Both the position numbers and the translations under genes were made by a program. A stretch of 64,000 bases of DNA from Aplysia californica (Eukaryota > Mollusca > Gastropoda > Aplysiida > Aplysiidae). The stretch spans positions 581,331 to 645,330 of the forward strand of contig NW_004797485.1 of NCBI RefSeq assembly GCF_000002075.1, in the 5' to 3' direction. The notes under the pieces are model-generated. The model did no database searches, was not told where the DNA came from, and worked only from the letters and a program-made list of their open reading frames with translations. Positions 52,476 through 63,586 of the stretch are shown piece after piece. How positions within the stretch are numbered: position 1 is the stretch's first letter; the number at the start of each line of letters is the position of its first letter.

Positions 52476-52689
52476 GTCCTAACCTAAGTCAAGTTAGGCC
52501 ACCAAGACCAGTTCCTTTTCCACATGCCCAATAAAAGACAGACTTATATTATCTTACACACACCGGTATATGGCACTTCAGTTTGGGATCAAGCAACCCA
52601 AACACAGGAAATTCTCTCTCAGCTGAGTTGATTTCCTCACAAAAGCGGAGGGAGTTCATTCAAGTAAATTTCTGCGATAAGTTGATAAG

Positions 52690-52896
52690 CCTAATCCGAG
52701 AGCGTTGTCATGGACGACATTTATTTACACATCCGCTCTCGGATCTTCGTTGAAAATCTCGCTGAAAACGAGAATTCAGACACCGCCATCTTGTAACTCA
52801 TTGTTTACACCGGTGCCTGCGGTGACCTGTTTAGAATTCCATTTTCCAATCCGAAGACATCGACCGTGTTTGGGTTGTTTTCATCATCTTTCCATT
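52690..52896 (+). promoter_or_regulatory. CCT5 promoter and 5' UTR region
   Basis: Contains CCGCCATCTTG (from about 52784), the YY1-type motif common just downstream of housekeeping gene starts, and a CCAAT word near 52847. Locally GC-richer than its surroundings. Start of transcription is inferred to lie near 52780. Confidence 0.5.
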
Positions 52897-53004
52897 ATGA
52901 ATGCACTTCCAGGGCAAATAGCCTTCGATGAATATGGGAGGCCATTTGTTATTCTTCGAGATCAAGAAAGGAAATCTCGATTGACGGGGATTAATGCCCA
53001 CAAG
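52897..53004 (+). CDS. CCT5: CCT5 coding exon 1
   Basis: Residues 1-36, [20 protein letters not shown] then TGINAHK. Donor AAG then GTACGT. Confidence 0.95.
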
Positions 53005-56000
53005 GTACGTCTAGTTTCGATTTCTTCTAGAATCTTCTTTAGGTTCTTCTCACTGGCCTCTTTCGAAAGCTTGTTTCTTCTTTCAGAATTTGGTTATTTA
53101 GGGTGCATATTGAATTTTTTGGGCCGGGGTTTTTATCAGAGGTTAATGTCTCAAATTAGTGATGAAGGACAGTTTAGTCTTTGTTACTTTGTCTTTGTAA
53201 TTGTAGCCTACTTTGTAGTTTGTCTAACAGAACAGCAGCATTCCTCTATCCCCTTCTTCTACTCTCTTCTAATCTAGGCCTGCCCGTGCCGATGGTCCAT
53301 GAGTCACAATATAATTAATCTAGATCTATATAGTTTTCGATCAAGATCTAGAAATCTAGATCCATCTATTTAAGACTTAAAATTACAAAGAAGGGAAGGA
53401 CTTCCGTCTAGAGCGACCACCCCATCAAACACAATAAAGAAGAGCCCTAGACCTAACCCTACCCCTACCCCAAGCCCTCAATTCTGCTCTGTCTCATAGT
53501 GGTCGCTCGCTACGGAAGTCCTCCCCAAAGAAGCCTCTTCTCAGGCCTGAGGCTCAACAGAATCAGTCTAAGGCTAAGGCAAGGCCTGTCCTGTTTTATT
53601 TTTAAACAAAACAGACTGGAATAACGATTTCGGACAATATTTCTGTCTGAGGGATCTGTACCTGCAGAACTGCTGTGGACTCGTGCTCCTGTCCATTCCT
53701 AGGAAGATTTTAAATGGTACCATACTGGAAAGACTGAGATGGAAGCTCGATGCGCCACTACGAAATACCAGACCAGTTGGTGAGATTGATCAAGAAGATT
53801 AAGATGTAGGCCTATGAGTGAGGGAATAAGCTGCAGTATCTTACTAGGAGGGCAGCGGACAGACTCGTTTGAGGTGAAAACAGGAGTGAGACAGGGATGC
53901 CTGCTATCGCCTTTTCTCTTTTTATTAGCAGTGGATTGGATAATGAGACCGACAACATCGGGACTACGCGGTGGCATAATACAGTGGACCCTTTCCAGTC
54001 AGTTGGAAGACTTGGACTTTGCCGACGACTTTGCACTTAATTGCTCAACTGTGGGGGGAAAAGTAGCCAAAGGCCAGAAAAGGCAGACACAGGTGAAGAA
54101 ATGGAAATGTGTTGGGCACACCCTGAGGAGACGCCCGACGAGCATCGTCAGACAGGCTTTGTCGTGGAATTCACAAGGAAAACCTTTAGAAAGGAAGACC
54201 AAAGATGACATGGAGGCGAGCGGAAGCGGAAATGGAAACAGCTAGAAAAGGATGCACTGGACAGGCTTCGCTGGAGAAATGTTTTTGATGGCCTATGCTC
54301 CTCTGGGAGTTTAAAAGGACAAAGAGAGAGAGAGAGATTCCGTGTCTATGGATTCCCAGTTTTATCGATTTTAGACCAAGGTATCTTAAACATGCACGCT
54401 GGACCTCTTCGTTCTCTAGCTATCTGCTTGTGACTCGCACCCACAGCCCAAGCAGTCGGCGATGAAACCTAGTGACGTAGCCCATTGCATGCTAGGCGGC
54501 AAAGCAGGCCCGCACTGGTGATGGAAGCCCTGGAATACGTTTTAAAAAATAGATGGCGGAAATGTGTCTTCTGTATTTTAGATGAAGCTACAGAGAGCAC
54601 CTAACGCACACCTCTGATTGGCCCAAATATAGATGAATGACATATTTTCACGTCATCTTCTTGGGTTTCTGGCACAATTTGATTGAAGACTGCTGCTTTT
54701 TTTTTTTTTTCGAATAACTTGGATCTAATAAAGGTGACAAGTGTAATTATGTATGAATATAAATTGGAAAGGGTATTTATCTAGCCTAACTATGTATCTT
54801 AATTAGTTAACATGCGGACACTACAGTATTTCTTTCAGATGGTGGCTTTCATTTTTCATTTACGTTCTTTCTTTTTTTTACTCAGTCTCACATTCTGGCT
54901 GCCAAATCGGTGGCCAATGTGATCAAGACGTCCCTGGGGCCCAAGGGCCTGGACAAGATGATGATCGGCCCCGACGGAGATGTGACTGTCACCAACGATG
55001 GTGCCACCATTCTTGATCTGATGGACGTCGACCACCAGGTGGCCAGGCTAATGGTTCAGTTGTCCAAGTCACAAGACGATGAGATCGGGGATGGAACCAC
55101 TGGTGTTGTGGGTAAGTACAAAAACAATAACAAAGGCGAAGAGTTTTGTTCTCTGTAAATACATGCCCCCAGTTCAAGTAGTTTGCGACTTTGCTGTATG
55201 TGAAAGAAACACTAAGATTATGAAACTGACCGGCTTCGCCCAGTCCAAGATGTAGAGACAATTATACTAATTGATAATGGTATGAAGGAAAATGCACTTG
55301 CTAGTCTTGTCTTTTGAGCTTTTTAAGCAGAAAATAATGTGGTAATGTCATTTGTTTGAGAAATGAGTTTTCATGTGTGTTCCTCTTTTGTCTTTTCGTC
55401 AGTAATGGCTGGAGCTTTGCTGGAACAGGCAGAGAAGCTGCTGGACAGAGGCATCCACCCTATACGTATCTCCGATGGCTACGAGATGGCCGCCAAGGTT
55501 GCGGTGGCACAGCTGGACAAGATCAGCGAGACTTTCGCGGTGGACCTCAAGGATCCAGAGCCCCTCATCAAGCTGGCCATGACCACCCTGGGCTCCAAAA
55601 TGTGAGTGTCTGCAGCTGAAAAATCAGAAATTGTACAGTCTGCATAGCTTTGGGACATTCCAAAATAACACATGGATGTAACTTGTAGTGTGCCATCCTA
55701 TCAGTCCACGGAGCTGAAGTGTTGAAGCATGTGCTGTAATAATAGATAGCATTTGCATAGCGCAAATCCTCGCTCAACAGCAAGCTCTCTGTGCTTCACA
55801 ATCGATACTATTACCCCTGCAGACTTGAGAGCATTTTGAAACCTCTACTTCTCGACAAGTATACTGTTCAAGCTGCCATTTATAGGAGCTAAAACACTAA
55901 CATACTGACAAGATCTTTCACTGTCTATGGCCGGGTACCCATTCCCACATGGGTGGAGTGAGGAAAATCCGTGTAAAGTGCCTTTCCCTGGGACACAACA

Positions 56001-59000
56001 TTGGGCCCGCGGCTCAAACCACTGATCCCGCAACCTCACGATTACGGGTCCGGTAGTCTAACCATTAGGCCACCAACGCCACTACAAGATGTTGCCCTTA
56101 GTGTGGGCTGGGACCTCTTATATGTTTACTATATATTGTTGTAGGAACTTGTGCTGCTTGTTCTTGGATATTCTTTTGCACAACTGCTTGAAGTTTCAAC
56201 TCGTAGTAAAATTCAGATTTTTTGGGTTTGATTTACCAGCAATTTCATGCTAGTAATCATACCAATCTCTGCTTCTTCCCGTACTTCTGAGCTCTTGCCT
56301 TGTGGTAACCTACCAGATATATGTCTTATCGCCCTATCTTTTCTTTCTATGTTACTCTCCAGTACCACTTCTAATCTTTAGCAATTATGTAGCATATTTG
56401 TATTGCAAGTGTTGTAAAACTCTTACTAAAAATATAATTCCGTGCAAATGTAATGTCTTTCGTGATGTTCTTATTGTTCATTTGTTTGGGATTTTTTATT
56501 ATTATTTTTTTCAGCGTTAACCGATGCCATCGGCAGATGGCGGAGATTGCCGTGAATGCCATCCTGTCTGTGGCAGACTTTGAGCGCAAGGACGTGGACT
56601 TTGAGCTGATCAAGGTGGAGGGCAAAGTGGGCGGCAAGCTGGAGGACACCATGCTGGTGAAGGGCGTCATCGTCGACAAGGACATGAGTCACCCACAGAT
56701 GCCCAAGGTTAGTGTTCACTTTTTTGCTTAGCCGAGAGTGATTCTCAAGACAGATGTTTGCTATCATCACTTTTCCTCTACTTCATTTGTGTTTGTCACT
56801 CTCTTGTGAACTGCTATTTCCTTGATAGTCGAAGCAGACTTTGTTCTGTTGAGGCTAGAGTGGTGAGCAGGGTAAGCCTGTGGGTGGTTGGCGGGTGCTC
56901 TGGTGTGGTTTGCTCCTTCCTTCCTATCAAACATCTATCCTTTTTTTGTTTTTGTTATTCTCTTGTAACACCTCTAATCTTCGACATTTATATATTTGAC
57001 TTTATTGTGTTGCAAGCACCGTAAAAGTCTTGCTAAAACTTTTAAAGAAAACCTTACTAAAAGATGCCCTTCCCAATGGCCGTGTCACCAGAGCGTGAAA
57101 GACGCCCGCATCGCCATCCTGACCTGCCCATTTGAGCCCCCCAAACCCAAGACCAAGCACAAGCTGGACGTGACCAGTGTAGAAGACTATCACAAGCTGA
57201 GAGACTACGAGAGAGAGAAGTTCGAGTCCATGGTGCAGACAGTGAGTGCACTTTTTTTTTCTTTTTTTTTTTTTTTTTTCCTTCTCCCATTGCAATGGCA
57301 GGTTTGCCAACAACTGTCCTGGATTTCCTGGAAGTGAGTGATTGGTGGGTACTCTGGTGTGGTTTGCTTTTTTTGTTTTGTTTTGTTTTTTGTTAGCCGC
57401 TCTCTTGTAAAAAATTTGTTATCTTTGGCACAAATGTTACCTATTGTGTTGCAAGTGCTGTAAAACTCTTAGTTACACTAAAGCCAGAATTACCTGGTGG
57501 GAGTCCCGGATTTGGCCATCGGGAATTGGGAATCTTATCGCACATATATATATCTACATACTACCAAAAGCGGTGTGTGTAATTTTGTACCATCAAATCA
57601 TGGTTTGTAGATTCTTTTTTCATTATTGACTGTCATATTTCTCAACCACCCCCAGGTGAAAGACAAGGGAGCCAACCTGGTCATTTGCCAGTGGGGTTTT
57701 GACGACGAGGCCAACCACCTCCTGCTGCAGAGAGAGCTGCCTGCGGTCAGATGGGTGGGCGGACCCGAAATTGAGGTACGGCTTTGTCGTTATGTGTCCA
57801 TCGTTATCTTGATAGATCCCCTCTCACAAGACATACAGCTTCTCTGTCCTTTATTTATCCCTGTCATATTTACCTTCTCCGTTGCTCTTATTGGCCATTA
57901 CTTTGTTTCCTTTAGAGTTAACGGAAAACTCTTTTACGCCCTACCAGCAAGTTGGTGGTTGCAGGGCACCAATCGCACGTCCTACTTCTTTACCCCTCTG
58001 TTGATTCTGTCTGTCGGTCTTATTTTTTCCCAGCACTAAATGACCATTATTGTGTTGATGTGCTTCTCTTTACTCAAACAAACAAACCTACGAGCAGGGA
58101 ACTAACCTCCTTGGCTTCGTACTTCTTTCGTGTATTTTTTCTTTCCATCCCACTCTTTCCCTGGACTTTTCACTGTTTGTGTGTCTTAGCCTTTTTATTT
58201 GGTGATCCTGATCACAGTTTTGAGCATGAGGAATTTCTGCAGGCCTGTTGTGGTCTGTCAGATCAGACACCATGCTACAACAGTACAGGGCGTGAACCTC
58301 TGTTGGTGTGGGACGACTTGTTCGACTACTCTTGAAATCGCCCTAACAATCTTTGCATAAAGGACATTTACTAGTTATGCCATTGATTGCTAATACATAG
58401 CTGGAAACCTGTATGTGAAATTGTATTTAATGCATTATTGAGGGTCTGGGTATGGAAGTCTGTTTACTTTTTTTTTTTACCCAAGACTACAGACAGGAGA
58501 AAGGTTGATTGAAGTCTGTATCTCCCTGCAATCCCTGCTGCACCCAATGGTATCAGCAGAAGGGAGAAGTGAAGTAGAGAAGCCAACGTACACCTTATAT
58601 ATTATGTAAAATGGAAGTGGCCCTGTTTCCCCCTCCATCATTTCCTATGTGTTTTATCTAGTGCTTAGATTTAGAGCTAGAGTACTGGGTGGTTGGTGGG
58701 TGCTCTGGTGTTGTTTGCTGTCGCCTTTATCTCCCCTCTTTCTTTCTTGTGTTTGTTACTCTCTTGTAACACCCTCTAATCTCAGGCATTTATATGACCT
58801 TATTGTGTTGCAAGTGCCATTATACTCATATTTTTTTTTTTTTTAAATCTAGAGTAACTGGCTGTGGTCATCATGATGAGGTGGTACTCTACTTCTGCCT
58901 TTTGTCGTGGTTCGTGCAGTAACATGTTGGGATTTTTTGTTTTTTCTTTACCCTTACAGCTGATTGCCATCGCCACCGGTGGGCGCATTGTGCCCCGGTT

Positions 59001-62000
59001 TGAGGAGCTGACGGAGGAGAAGCTGGGCAAGGCCGGTATCGTGCGGGAGCTCAACTTTGGCACAACGAGGGAGCGCATGCTGGTCATAGAGGAGTGCCAC
59101 AACTCCAGGGCTGTCACCATCTTCATCCGTGGTGGTAACAAAATGGTAAAACTCTCAGACTGTGTGTGTGTTCAGGTTAAGGGCTGGTTAACTGGCCTCT
59201 TTTCTGTTTTTCTGCCTTATAAATGGTTTGCTTTGAGAGTATGTGTATGGAATTTTTCGTATAGTATCTTTTTGTCTGAAACTCAAGACGTGTTTAGAAA
59301 AATAAGCTATAACTTTATGTAACCAGTTGTATGAAATTTTAAATCATTCTTTTCAGGGAAGTGTAGTTTATGTGTTGACAACTTGTAATAAGCTGCAAAA
59401 TATATGTACAGTTCGTTTTTTGTTTTTTTTTAAGGTTAGTTTTGATTTGATAGAAGAGTGGAGATGGGCTGGGCTAGTGAGGCATGAGGAATTTCTTCAG
59501 TGCCTGCTGTGGCCTGACAGATCAGACACCATGCTATAGAAATGTGGGCTGTGAACCTCTGTCTGTGAAACCTCATGTTCACCGACGCTTGAAGTCATCC
59601 TGACATTTACTTAGGCATGTGTTACATAAGTCGTGTCTTTTGTTGCAAAGTGTTCATATCATAACGTGCAGTGTTCTGTAACTGAGATATATTTTGGAAG
59701 TGACATGACCATTTTGTGTACCGTGCCTACTGACTTACTCTTTACATCGTCCGGTTTCATGTGGGGTATGGGGGGGGGTTCGTTTGTCTCTCCTTGTCCA
59801 AAAAGAACGCTAGAAATGTGTGTATGTTACTGCTGTTGGCAAGCACTCTGGTGTGGTTTGCTCCTTGTTTTGTGTTTGTTACTCCCTTGTAACACCTAAT
59901 CTTTGGCACCTATATGACCTTATTCTGTTGCAAGTTCGGTACCGTAAAATTCTTACTTTTCTGCCTTGTAACTGATTTGCTTTGGTTGTTTATGCTTAAA
60001 TTGGGAATATTTGGTATGTTATCTAGTTGTTAGAAACCATCCCGTGTATGTAGAAAATAAAAAAAGGGTTGTTTCCTATCATAGAACAGGCTATATTTTT
60101 AGATATAAATAGTTATACTAAGCTCTTTAGACGTTCTTAAAAATAATTCTGATTCATATTCTGTTGGTACCAGTATGTAGTGTTTCTGTTGGCAACTCAC
60201 AGTAAGCTACAAAATGTATGTTTAGGTCTTTTATTTTTTAGGTTAGTTTTGATTTGATAGAAGAGTGGAGATGGGCTGGGCTAGTGCGGCATGAGGAATT
60301 TCTTCAGTGCCTGCTGTGGCCTGACAGATCAGACACCATGCTATAGAAATGTGGGCTGTGAACCTCTGTCTGTGAAACCTCTTGTTCACCGGCGCTTGAA
60401 GTCATCCTGACATTTACTTAGGCATGTGTTACATAAGTCATGTCTTTTGTTGCAAAGTGTTCATATCATAACGTGCAGTGTTCTGTAACTGAGATATATT
60501 TTGGAAGTGACATGACCATTTTGTGTACCGTGCCTACTGACTTACTCTTTACTTCGTCTGGTTTCATAAGGGGGGGGGGGGTGGCATTGTGCTCTCCTTG
60601 TCCAAAAAGAACGCTAGAAATGTGTGTATGTTACTGCTGTTGGCAGGCACTGTGGTGTGGTTTGCTCCTTTTTTTTGTGTTTATTACTCCCTTGTAACAC
60701 CTCTAATCTGCAGCGCCTATATGACCTTATTGTGTTGCAAGTACTGTAAAATTCTTACTTTTCTGCCTTGTAACTGATTTGCTTTGGTTGTTTATGCTTA
60801 ACTTTAGTTGGGAATATTTGGTATGGTATCTTGTTGTTACAAACCATCCCGTGTATTTAGAAAATACGTAATGGGGTTCTCCTATCATGGAACAGGCTAT
60901 ATTTCTATATAAACAGTTATTCTGAGCTCTTAAGACGTTCTTAGAAATAATTGTGATTCGTATTCTGTTGGTAACAGTATGTAGTGTTTGTGTTGGTAAC
61001 TCACAGTAAGCTACAAAATGTATGTCTAGTTCATTTCTTTTAGGTTAGTTTTGGTTTGATAGTTGCATGAGGAATTTCTGCAGTGCCTGCTGTGGCCTGA
61101 CAGATCAGACACCATGCTATAGAAATGTGGGCTGTGAACCTCTGTCTGTGAAACCTCTTGTTCACCGACGCTTGAAGTCATCCTGACATTTTCTAAGGCA
61201 TGTGTTACATAAGTCATGTCTTTTGTTACAAAGTGTTCATATCATAACATGCAGTGTTTTGTAATTGGGATATTGAATGTGACATAACCGTATTGTGCAC
61301 CATGCCTACTGACTTACTCTTTGCGTCATCTGTTTTCATATGGCGGGGGGGTCCATTGCATTTCGCTTCCCTCGTCAAATAACCACTGTTGTGAATGTGA
61401 ATGTTCAAAATATATTTTTTTTTCTTTCCTCATACAGATTGTGGATGAGGCAAAACGCAGTATTCACGACGCCCTGTGTGTGATTCGTAACATCGTCCGA
61501 GACAACAGAATTGTCTATGGCGGGGGTGCCCCTGAGATCTCCGCCTCCCTAGCTGTGCAGGAAGCTGCTGATAAGGTGAGCTCGGTACCATTTGTCAATG
61601 GACATATATTCTCTCTTCTCATCTTAAATTGGGTTGTTTTGATTGAAACACCAGACTGCTACTAATTTTTTGCTATTGTTTGAATCTTGTTCCCTTAATT
61701 TTGCTTCTTTTTTACTGCTTTAGTAAATAATAGGTGCTGATTTTCCTGGTACATCGGGAAATTTAGATTTTAGAAACTGTCCTCATTTGGGGGGGGGGGG
61801 GGTGTCGAAGTATAAAAATAGTCACAGGATGTTGGCATATTTTTAAACATGCTCCGTAAATTTGGAGTGCCTGCATGCATTTCTGTATTGTAAAATAAAT
61901 TAATTTTTTTATAGTGGCCTTTTGCTTCTCTGTATGAAGTTTATATCAGTTTTTTGTTGTTAGTTTCTTTCCTGCGATGAAATTCATGCACTCAAATTAA

Positions 62001-63586
62001 TTGAAATTTTTTGGTTTGAAACAAAGTTGAATAAGGCGTTCATTTCGGTTTAAAAGTACTGTGGCAGTTCTATGTTTAGCTGATGCTTTGATAAGTACAC
62101 CAACACACACCACCACCCCCACCCCCTGTCTGGGCAAATTGCATGAGGAATTTCTGCAGTGCCTGCTGTGGCCTGACAGATCAGACACCATGCTACATCA
62201 ATGCTGGCTGTGAACCTCTGTCCTCGGGATCATTTGTTCCCTCGAACTCTTGAAATCAGCCATACACAATAGTCCAGCATGCACATAGCGTATGGATTTT
62301 CAGCTCAATAAAAATATTTTTATACCTGTATATTATTTGTATTCACATTACAGCCTGCACTAAAAAAATAATCCTATCCTTTTGGACGATAAACATACCT
62401 TGTTTCCTCAGTCAGAAGTAAAAGACCTAGGCTTCTGATCTGTAACTAAGAAAGATACAGGTCATTTTTACCGTCATCCATGGAACTTTTTCCATCTTAC
62501 CGTCTTGTTACAAGTATTCATATGATCTTAGAGCATGCGTCAGAATAACATTGAGTTACAATCAGAATACTATGTATCTAGCTGAACATTATTGTTTATA
62601 TTACTGTTTATTTATTTTATGCATGTGGCTGTAAGCCTGTATGTGTGTACGTAGTGAAAGTAGTGAAACACCGAACCAATGTGCCGGAATGTGGACAATA
62701 AAGATGTATCTTATCTTAAACATAATGAAAATCATATATCATGTGTCACGGCGTAATGGAATCAGGCGCTTGTCAATTTGGGGGCGTGTCCAGTTATTGG
62801 TATCATCTGAAAGCTGATTCATTTGTCTTGCTTGCAATTAAATAAATATCCAGTCAACTTGGACAGAAGTCAAGAAACTTGCAATTGAAGGAGGGGAGTT
62901 CGCCTTGTTTCAGTGGTGAAATTAGCAAGAAAATAGCTGCCAAAGTTTGGTAACTCCAATAGATAAGAGTCCTTGAAAAACGAAACGACATATTTTGTGC
63001 CTTTAATGAATTTTTTTCAGTAAAACTCGCGTTGAAATATGTTTTTATATGGACATAATAGGGGTTGAGCCAAAAAATTTGCAAACTGGCAGGAAAATGA
63101 CAGTTTCTCCGGTTTAGTTATTTTGACATGGGTCTGATTTCACCACGACGTCTTACACAAATATTTATGCAACCCACCAGTTTCTCTACATGGGTGCCAG
63201 ACTAAAGATAGGTTTGAAAAGTATACCGGGCGATGGGCTTTCTTGCCTTCTTTCCGCCACCACAAAACACCCACCCCACACTCCCGTGTGTTGTTATCGC
63301 TTTTTTTTTTCCTCAAATCTCCTCACTAGACCAGTATGTTGAGTGGTGTGTTTTGTCCACACCTGACCAGTATGTTGAGTGGTGTGTTTTGTCTGTTTCC
63401 CTCAGATCTCCACGCTAGAACAGTACGCCGTCCGCTCGTTCGCCCAGGCACTGGAGAGTGTGCCCCTGGCGCTGGCGGAGAACAGCGGCCTGTCACCCAT
63501 CCACACCCTGGCCGAGGTCAAGTCGAGGCAGGTGAAGGAGAGCAACCCCTTCCTTGGAATCGACTGCCTCAACAAAGGAACAAACG
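52897..63586 (+). CDS. CCT5: T-complex protein 1 subunit epsilon (3' end beyond window)
   Basis: CCT5 is one of eight related subunits of the cytosolic chaperonin TRiC/CCT, which folds actin, tubulin and other proteins by ATP hydrolysis. Nine exons (52897-53004, 54886-55111, 55403-55601, 56515-56707, 57092-57241, 57656-57775, 58960-59145, 61438-61575, 63406-63586) join in phase to 500 residues; the human protein has 541, so about 41 residues lie beyond the edge. Key motifs: [12 protein letters not shown] (50-61), NDGATI (73-78), catalytic GDGTT (104-108), [10 protein letters not shown] (exon 4), and [10 protein letters not shown] (420-429). The start at 52897 gives [20 protein letters not shown], matching the animal N-terminus. 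An in-frame Met at 52705 lies upstream in the presumed UTR and is not used here. Confidence 0.97.
53397..53522. mobile_element. Short TIR element with telomere-like interior (type copy, 126 bp)
   Basis: Left end AGGACTTCCGTCTAGAGCGACCA and right end GTGGTCGCTCGCTACGGAAG pair closely. Between them lies CCTAACCCTACCCCTACCCC, the complement of degenerate TTAGGG repeats. Located in CCT5 intron 1. Confidence 0.7.
53640..54335 (+). mobile_element. LINE remnant with reverse transcriptase core and C-terminus
   Basis: [20 protein letters not shown] is followed by [20 protein letters not shown] and the catalytic-type [12 protein letters not shown] (FADD box). After a gap comes [20 protein letters not shown] then [12 protein letters not shown], the usual C-terminal end of an RTE-like LINE. 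Frames shift between these parts and the middle is lost. It lies in CCT5 intron 1 on the gene's strand. Confidence 0.85.
54445..54665. mobile_element. Rearranged copy of the fold-back MITE at 15029
   Basis: Carries GATGAAACCTAGTGACGTAG, ATAGATGGCGGAAAT, GATGAAGCTACAG and CTCTGATTGGCCCAAATATA in a different order from the 15029 copy, so the halves have been recombined or deleted. Confidence 0.7.
54886..55111 (+). CDS. CCT5: CCT5 coding exon 2 (ATP site)
   Basis: Residues 37-111 plus one base. Carries [24 protein letters not shown] and the GDGTTG nucleotide-binding loop. Acceptor TTTTACTCAG; donor GTAAGT. Confidence 0.97.
55403..55601 (+). CDS. CCT5: CCT5 coding exon 3
   Basis: Residues 112-177 plus two bases: [20 protein letters not shown] through [14 protein letters not shown]. 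Acceptor TTTTCGTCAG; donor GTGAGT. Confidence 0.96.
55737..56088 (-). repeat. tRNA-derived SINE, full length
   Basis: On the minus strand it starts GTGGCCTAATGGTTAGACTA (A box), has an anticodon-like CCCGTAA and a B-box remnant, a shared GGGTACCCGGCCATAGACAG core, and the GCGCTATGCAAATGCTATC tail. Matches 33518-33783 throughout. Confidence 0.88.
56290..56435 (+). repeat. SINE-like family A, copy 6
   Basis: Diverged: GGTAACCTACCAGATATATG, TACTCTCCAGTACCACTTCT, GCAAGTGTTGTAAAACTCTT. Confidence 0.65.
56515..56707 (+). CDS. CCT5: CCT5 coding exon 4
   Basis: Residues 178-242: [53 protein letters not shown]. Acceptor TTTTTTTCAG; donor GTTAGT. Confidence 0.97.
56755..57045 (+). repeat. Partial family B followed by family A, copy 7
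   Basis: Family B centre (ATCACTTTTCCTCTACTTC to GTGAGCAGGGTAAGCC, 56760-56880) is directly followed by a complete family A (TGGGTGGTTGGCGGGTGCTC to GCAAGCACCGTAAAAGTC). Confidence 0.8.
57092..57241 (+). CDS. CCT5: CCT5 coding exon 5
   Basis: Residues 243-292: [20 protein letters not shown] and [10 protein letters not shown], the apical domain. Acceptor CGTGTCACCAG; donor GTGAGT. A family A copy ends about 40 bp upstream. Confidence 0.96.
57335..57480 (+). repeat. SINE-like family A, copy 8
   Basis: GAGTGATTGGTGGGTACTCT to GCAAGTGCTGTAAAACTC, with a TTTTGTTTTG expansion inside. Confidence 0.75.
57656..57775 (+). CDS. CCT5: CCT5 coding exon 6
   Basis: Residues 293-332: [20 protein letters not shown] then [12 protein letters not shown]. 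Acceptor CCACCCCCAG; donor GTACGG. Confidence 0.97.
58224..58345 (+). repeat. 120-bp module, copy 1
   Basis: Module: GCATGAGGAATTTCTGCAGT, GACAGATCAGACACCATGCTA, GTGAACCTCTGTC, TTGAAATC or TTGAAGTCATCC. The same module starts at 59482, 60289, 61065, 62141 and 63825, always on plus. Class unknown. Confidence 0.85.
58683..58835 (+). repeat. SINE-like family A, copy 9
   Basis: ACTGGGTGGTTGGTGGGTGC to TTGTGTTGCAAGTGCCATTA. Confidence 0.78.
58960..59145 (+). CDS. CCT5: CCT5 coding exon 7
   Basis: Residues 333-394: [20 protein letters not shown] through [14 protein letters not shown]. Acceptor ACCCTTACAG; donor GTAAAA, a weaker donor than its neighbours. Confidence 0.97.
59206..61340 (+). repeat. 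Triplicated 0.8-kb unit in CCT5 intron 7
   Basis: The anchor GGTTAGTTTTGATTTGATAG occurs at 59434 and 60241 and, with one change, at 61043 (spacing 807 and 802). Each unit also has the 120-bp module, TGTGTTACATAAGTC, TATCATAACGTGCAGTG and CTGACTTACTCTTT. Units 1 and 2 carry a family A copy (about 59835-59960 and 60645-60760); unit 3 lacks it. Confidence 0.9.
61438..61575 (+). CDS. CCT5: CCT5 coding exon 8
   Basis: Residues 395-440: [20 protein letters not shown] and [13 protein letters not shown]; the GGG turn is conserved in all chaperonins. Acceptor CTCATACAG; donor GTGAGC. Confidence 0.97.
62141..62265 (+). repeat. 120-bp module, copy 5
   Basis: GCATGAGGAATTTCTGCAGT through GTGAACCTCTGTCCTCGGGA, outside the triplicated block. 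Confidence 0.85.
62742..63157 (+). mobile_element. MITE family C, copy 7 (CCT5 intron 8)
   Basis: TGTGTCACGGCGTAATGGAA to GATTTCACCACGACGTCTTA then CA; complete but with diverged ends. Confidence 0.82.
63306..63420 (+). repeat. Tandem copies of the CCT5 exon 9 acceptor and first bases
   Basis: TCAAATCTCCTCACTAGACC at 63314 mirrors the true TCAGATCTCCACGCTAGAAC at 63402. CCAGTATGTTGAGTGGTGTG occurs at 63331 and 63367. Copies have lost the AG of the acceptor. Confidence 0.75.
63406..63586 (+). CDS. CCT5: CCT5 coding exon 9
   Basis: Residues 441-500 plus one base: [40 protein letters not shown] then TN. The final exon lies beyond 64000. Decayed copies of its first 30 bases precede the acceptor. 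Confidence 0.96.

Noticed and set aside
52705-52896. In-frame upstream Met extending CCT5 by 64 residues
   Set aside because: The extension lacks similarity to any CCT5 N-terminus and overlaps the promoter-like YY1 motif; 52897 matches the family start.
57626-58335. Extended frames reading from CCT5 exon 6 into its intron
   Set aside because: Read-through past a good donor; the conserved protein resumes exactly at exon 7.
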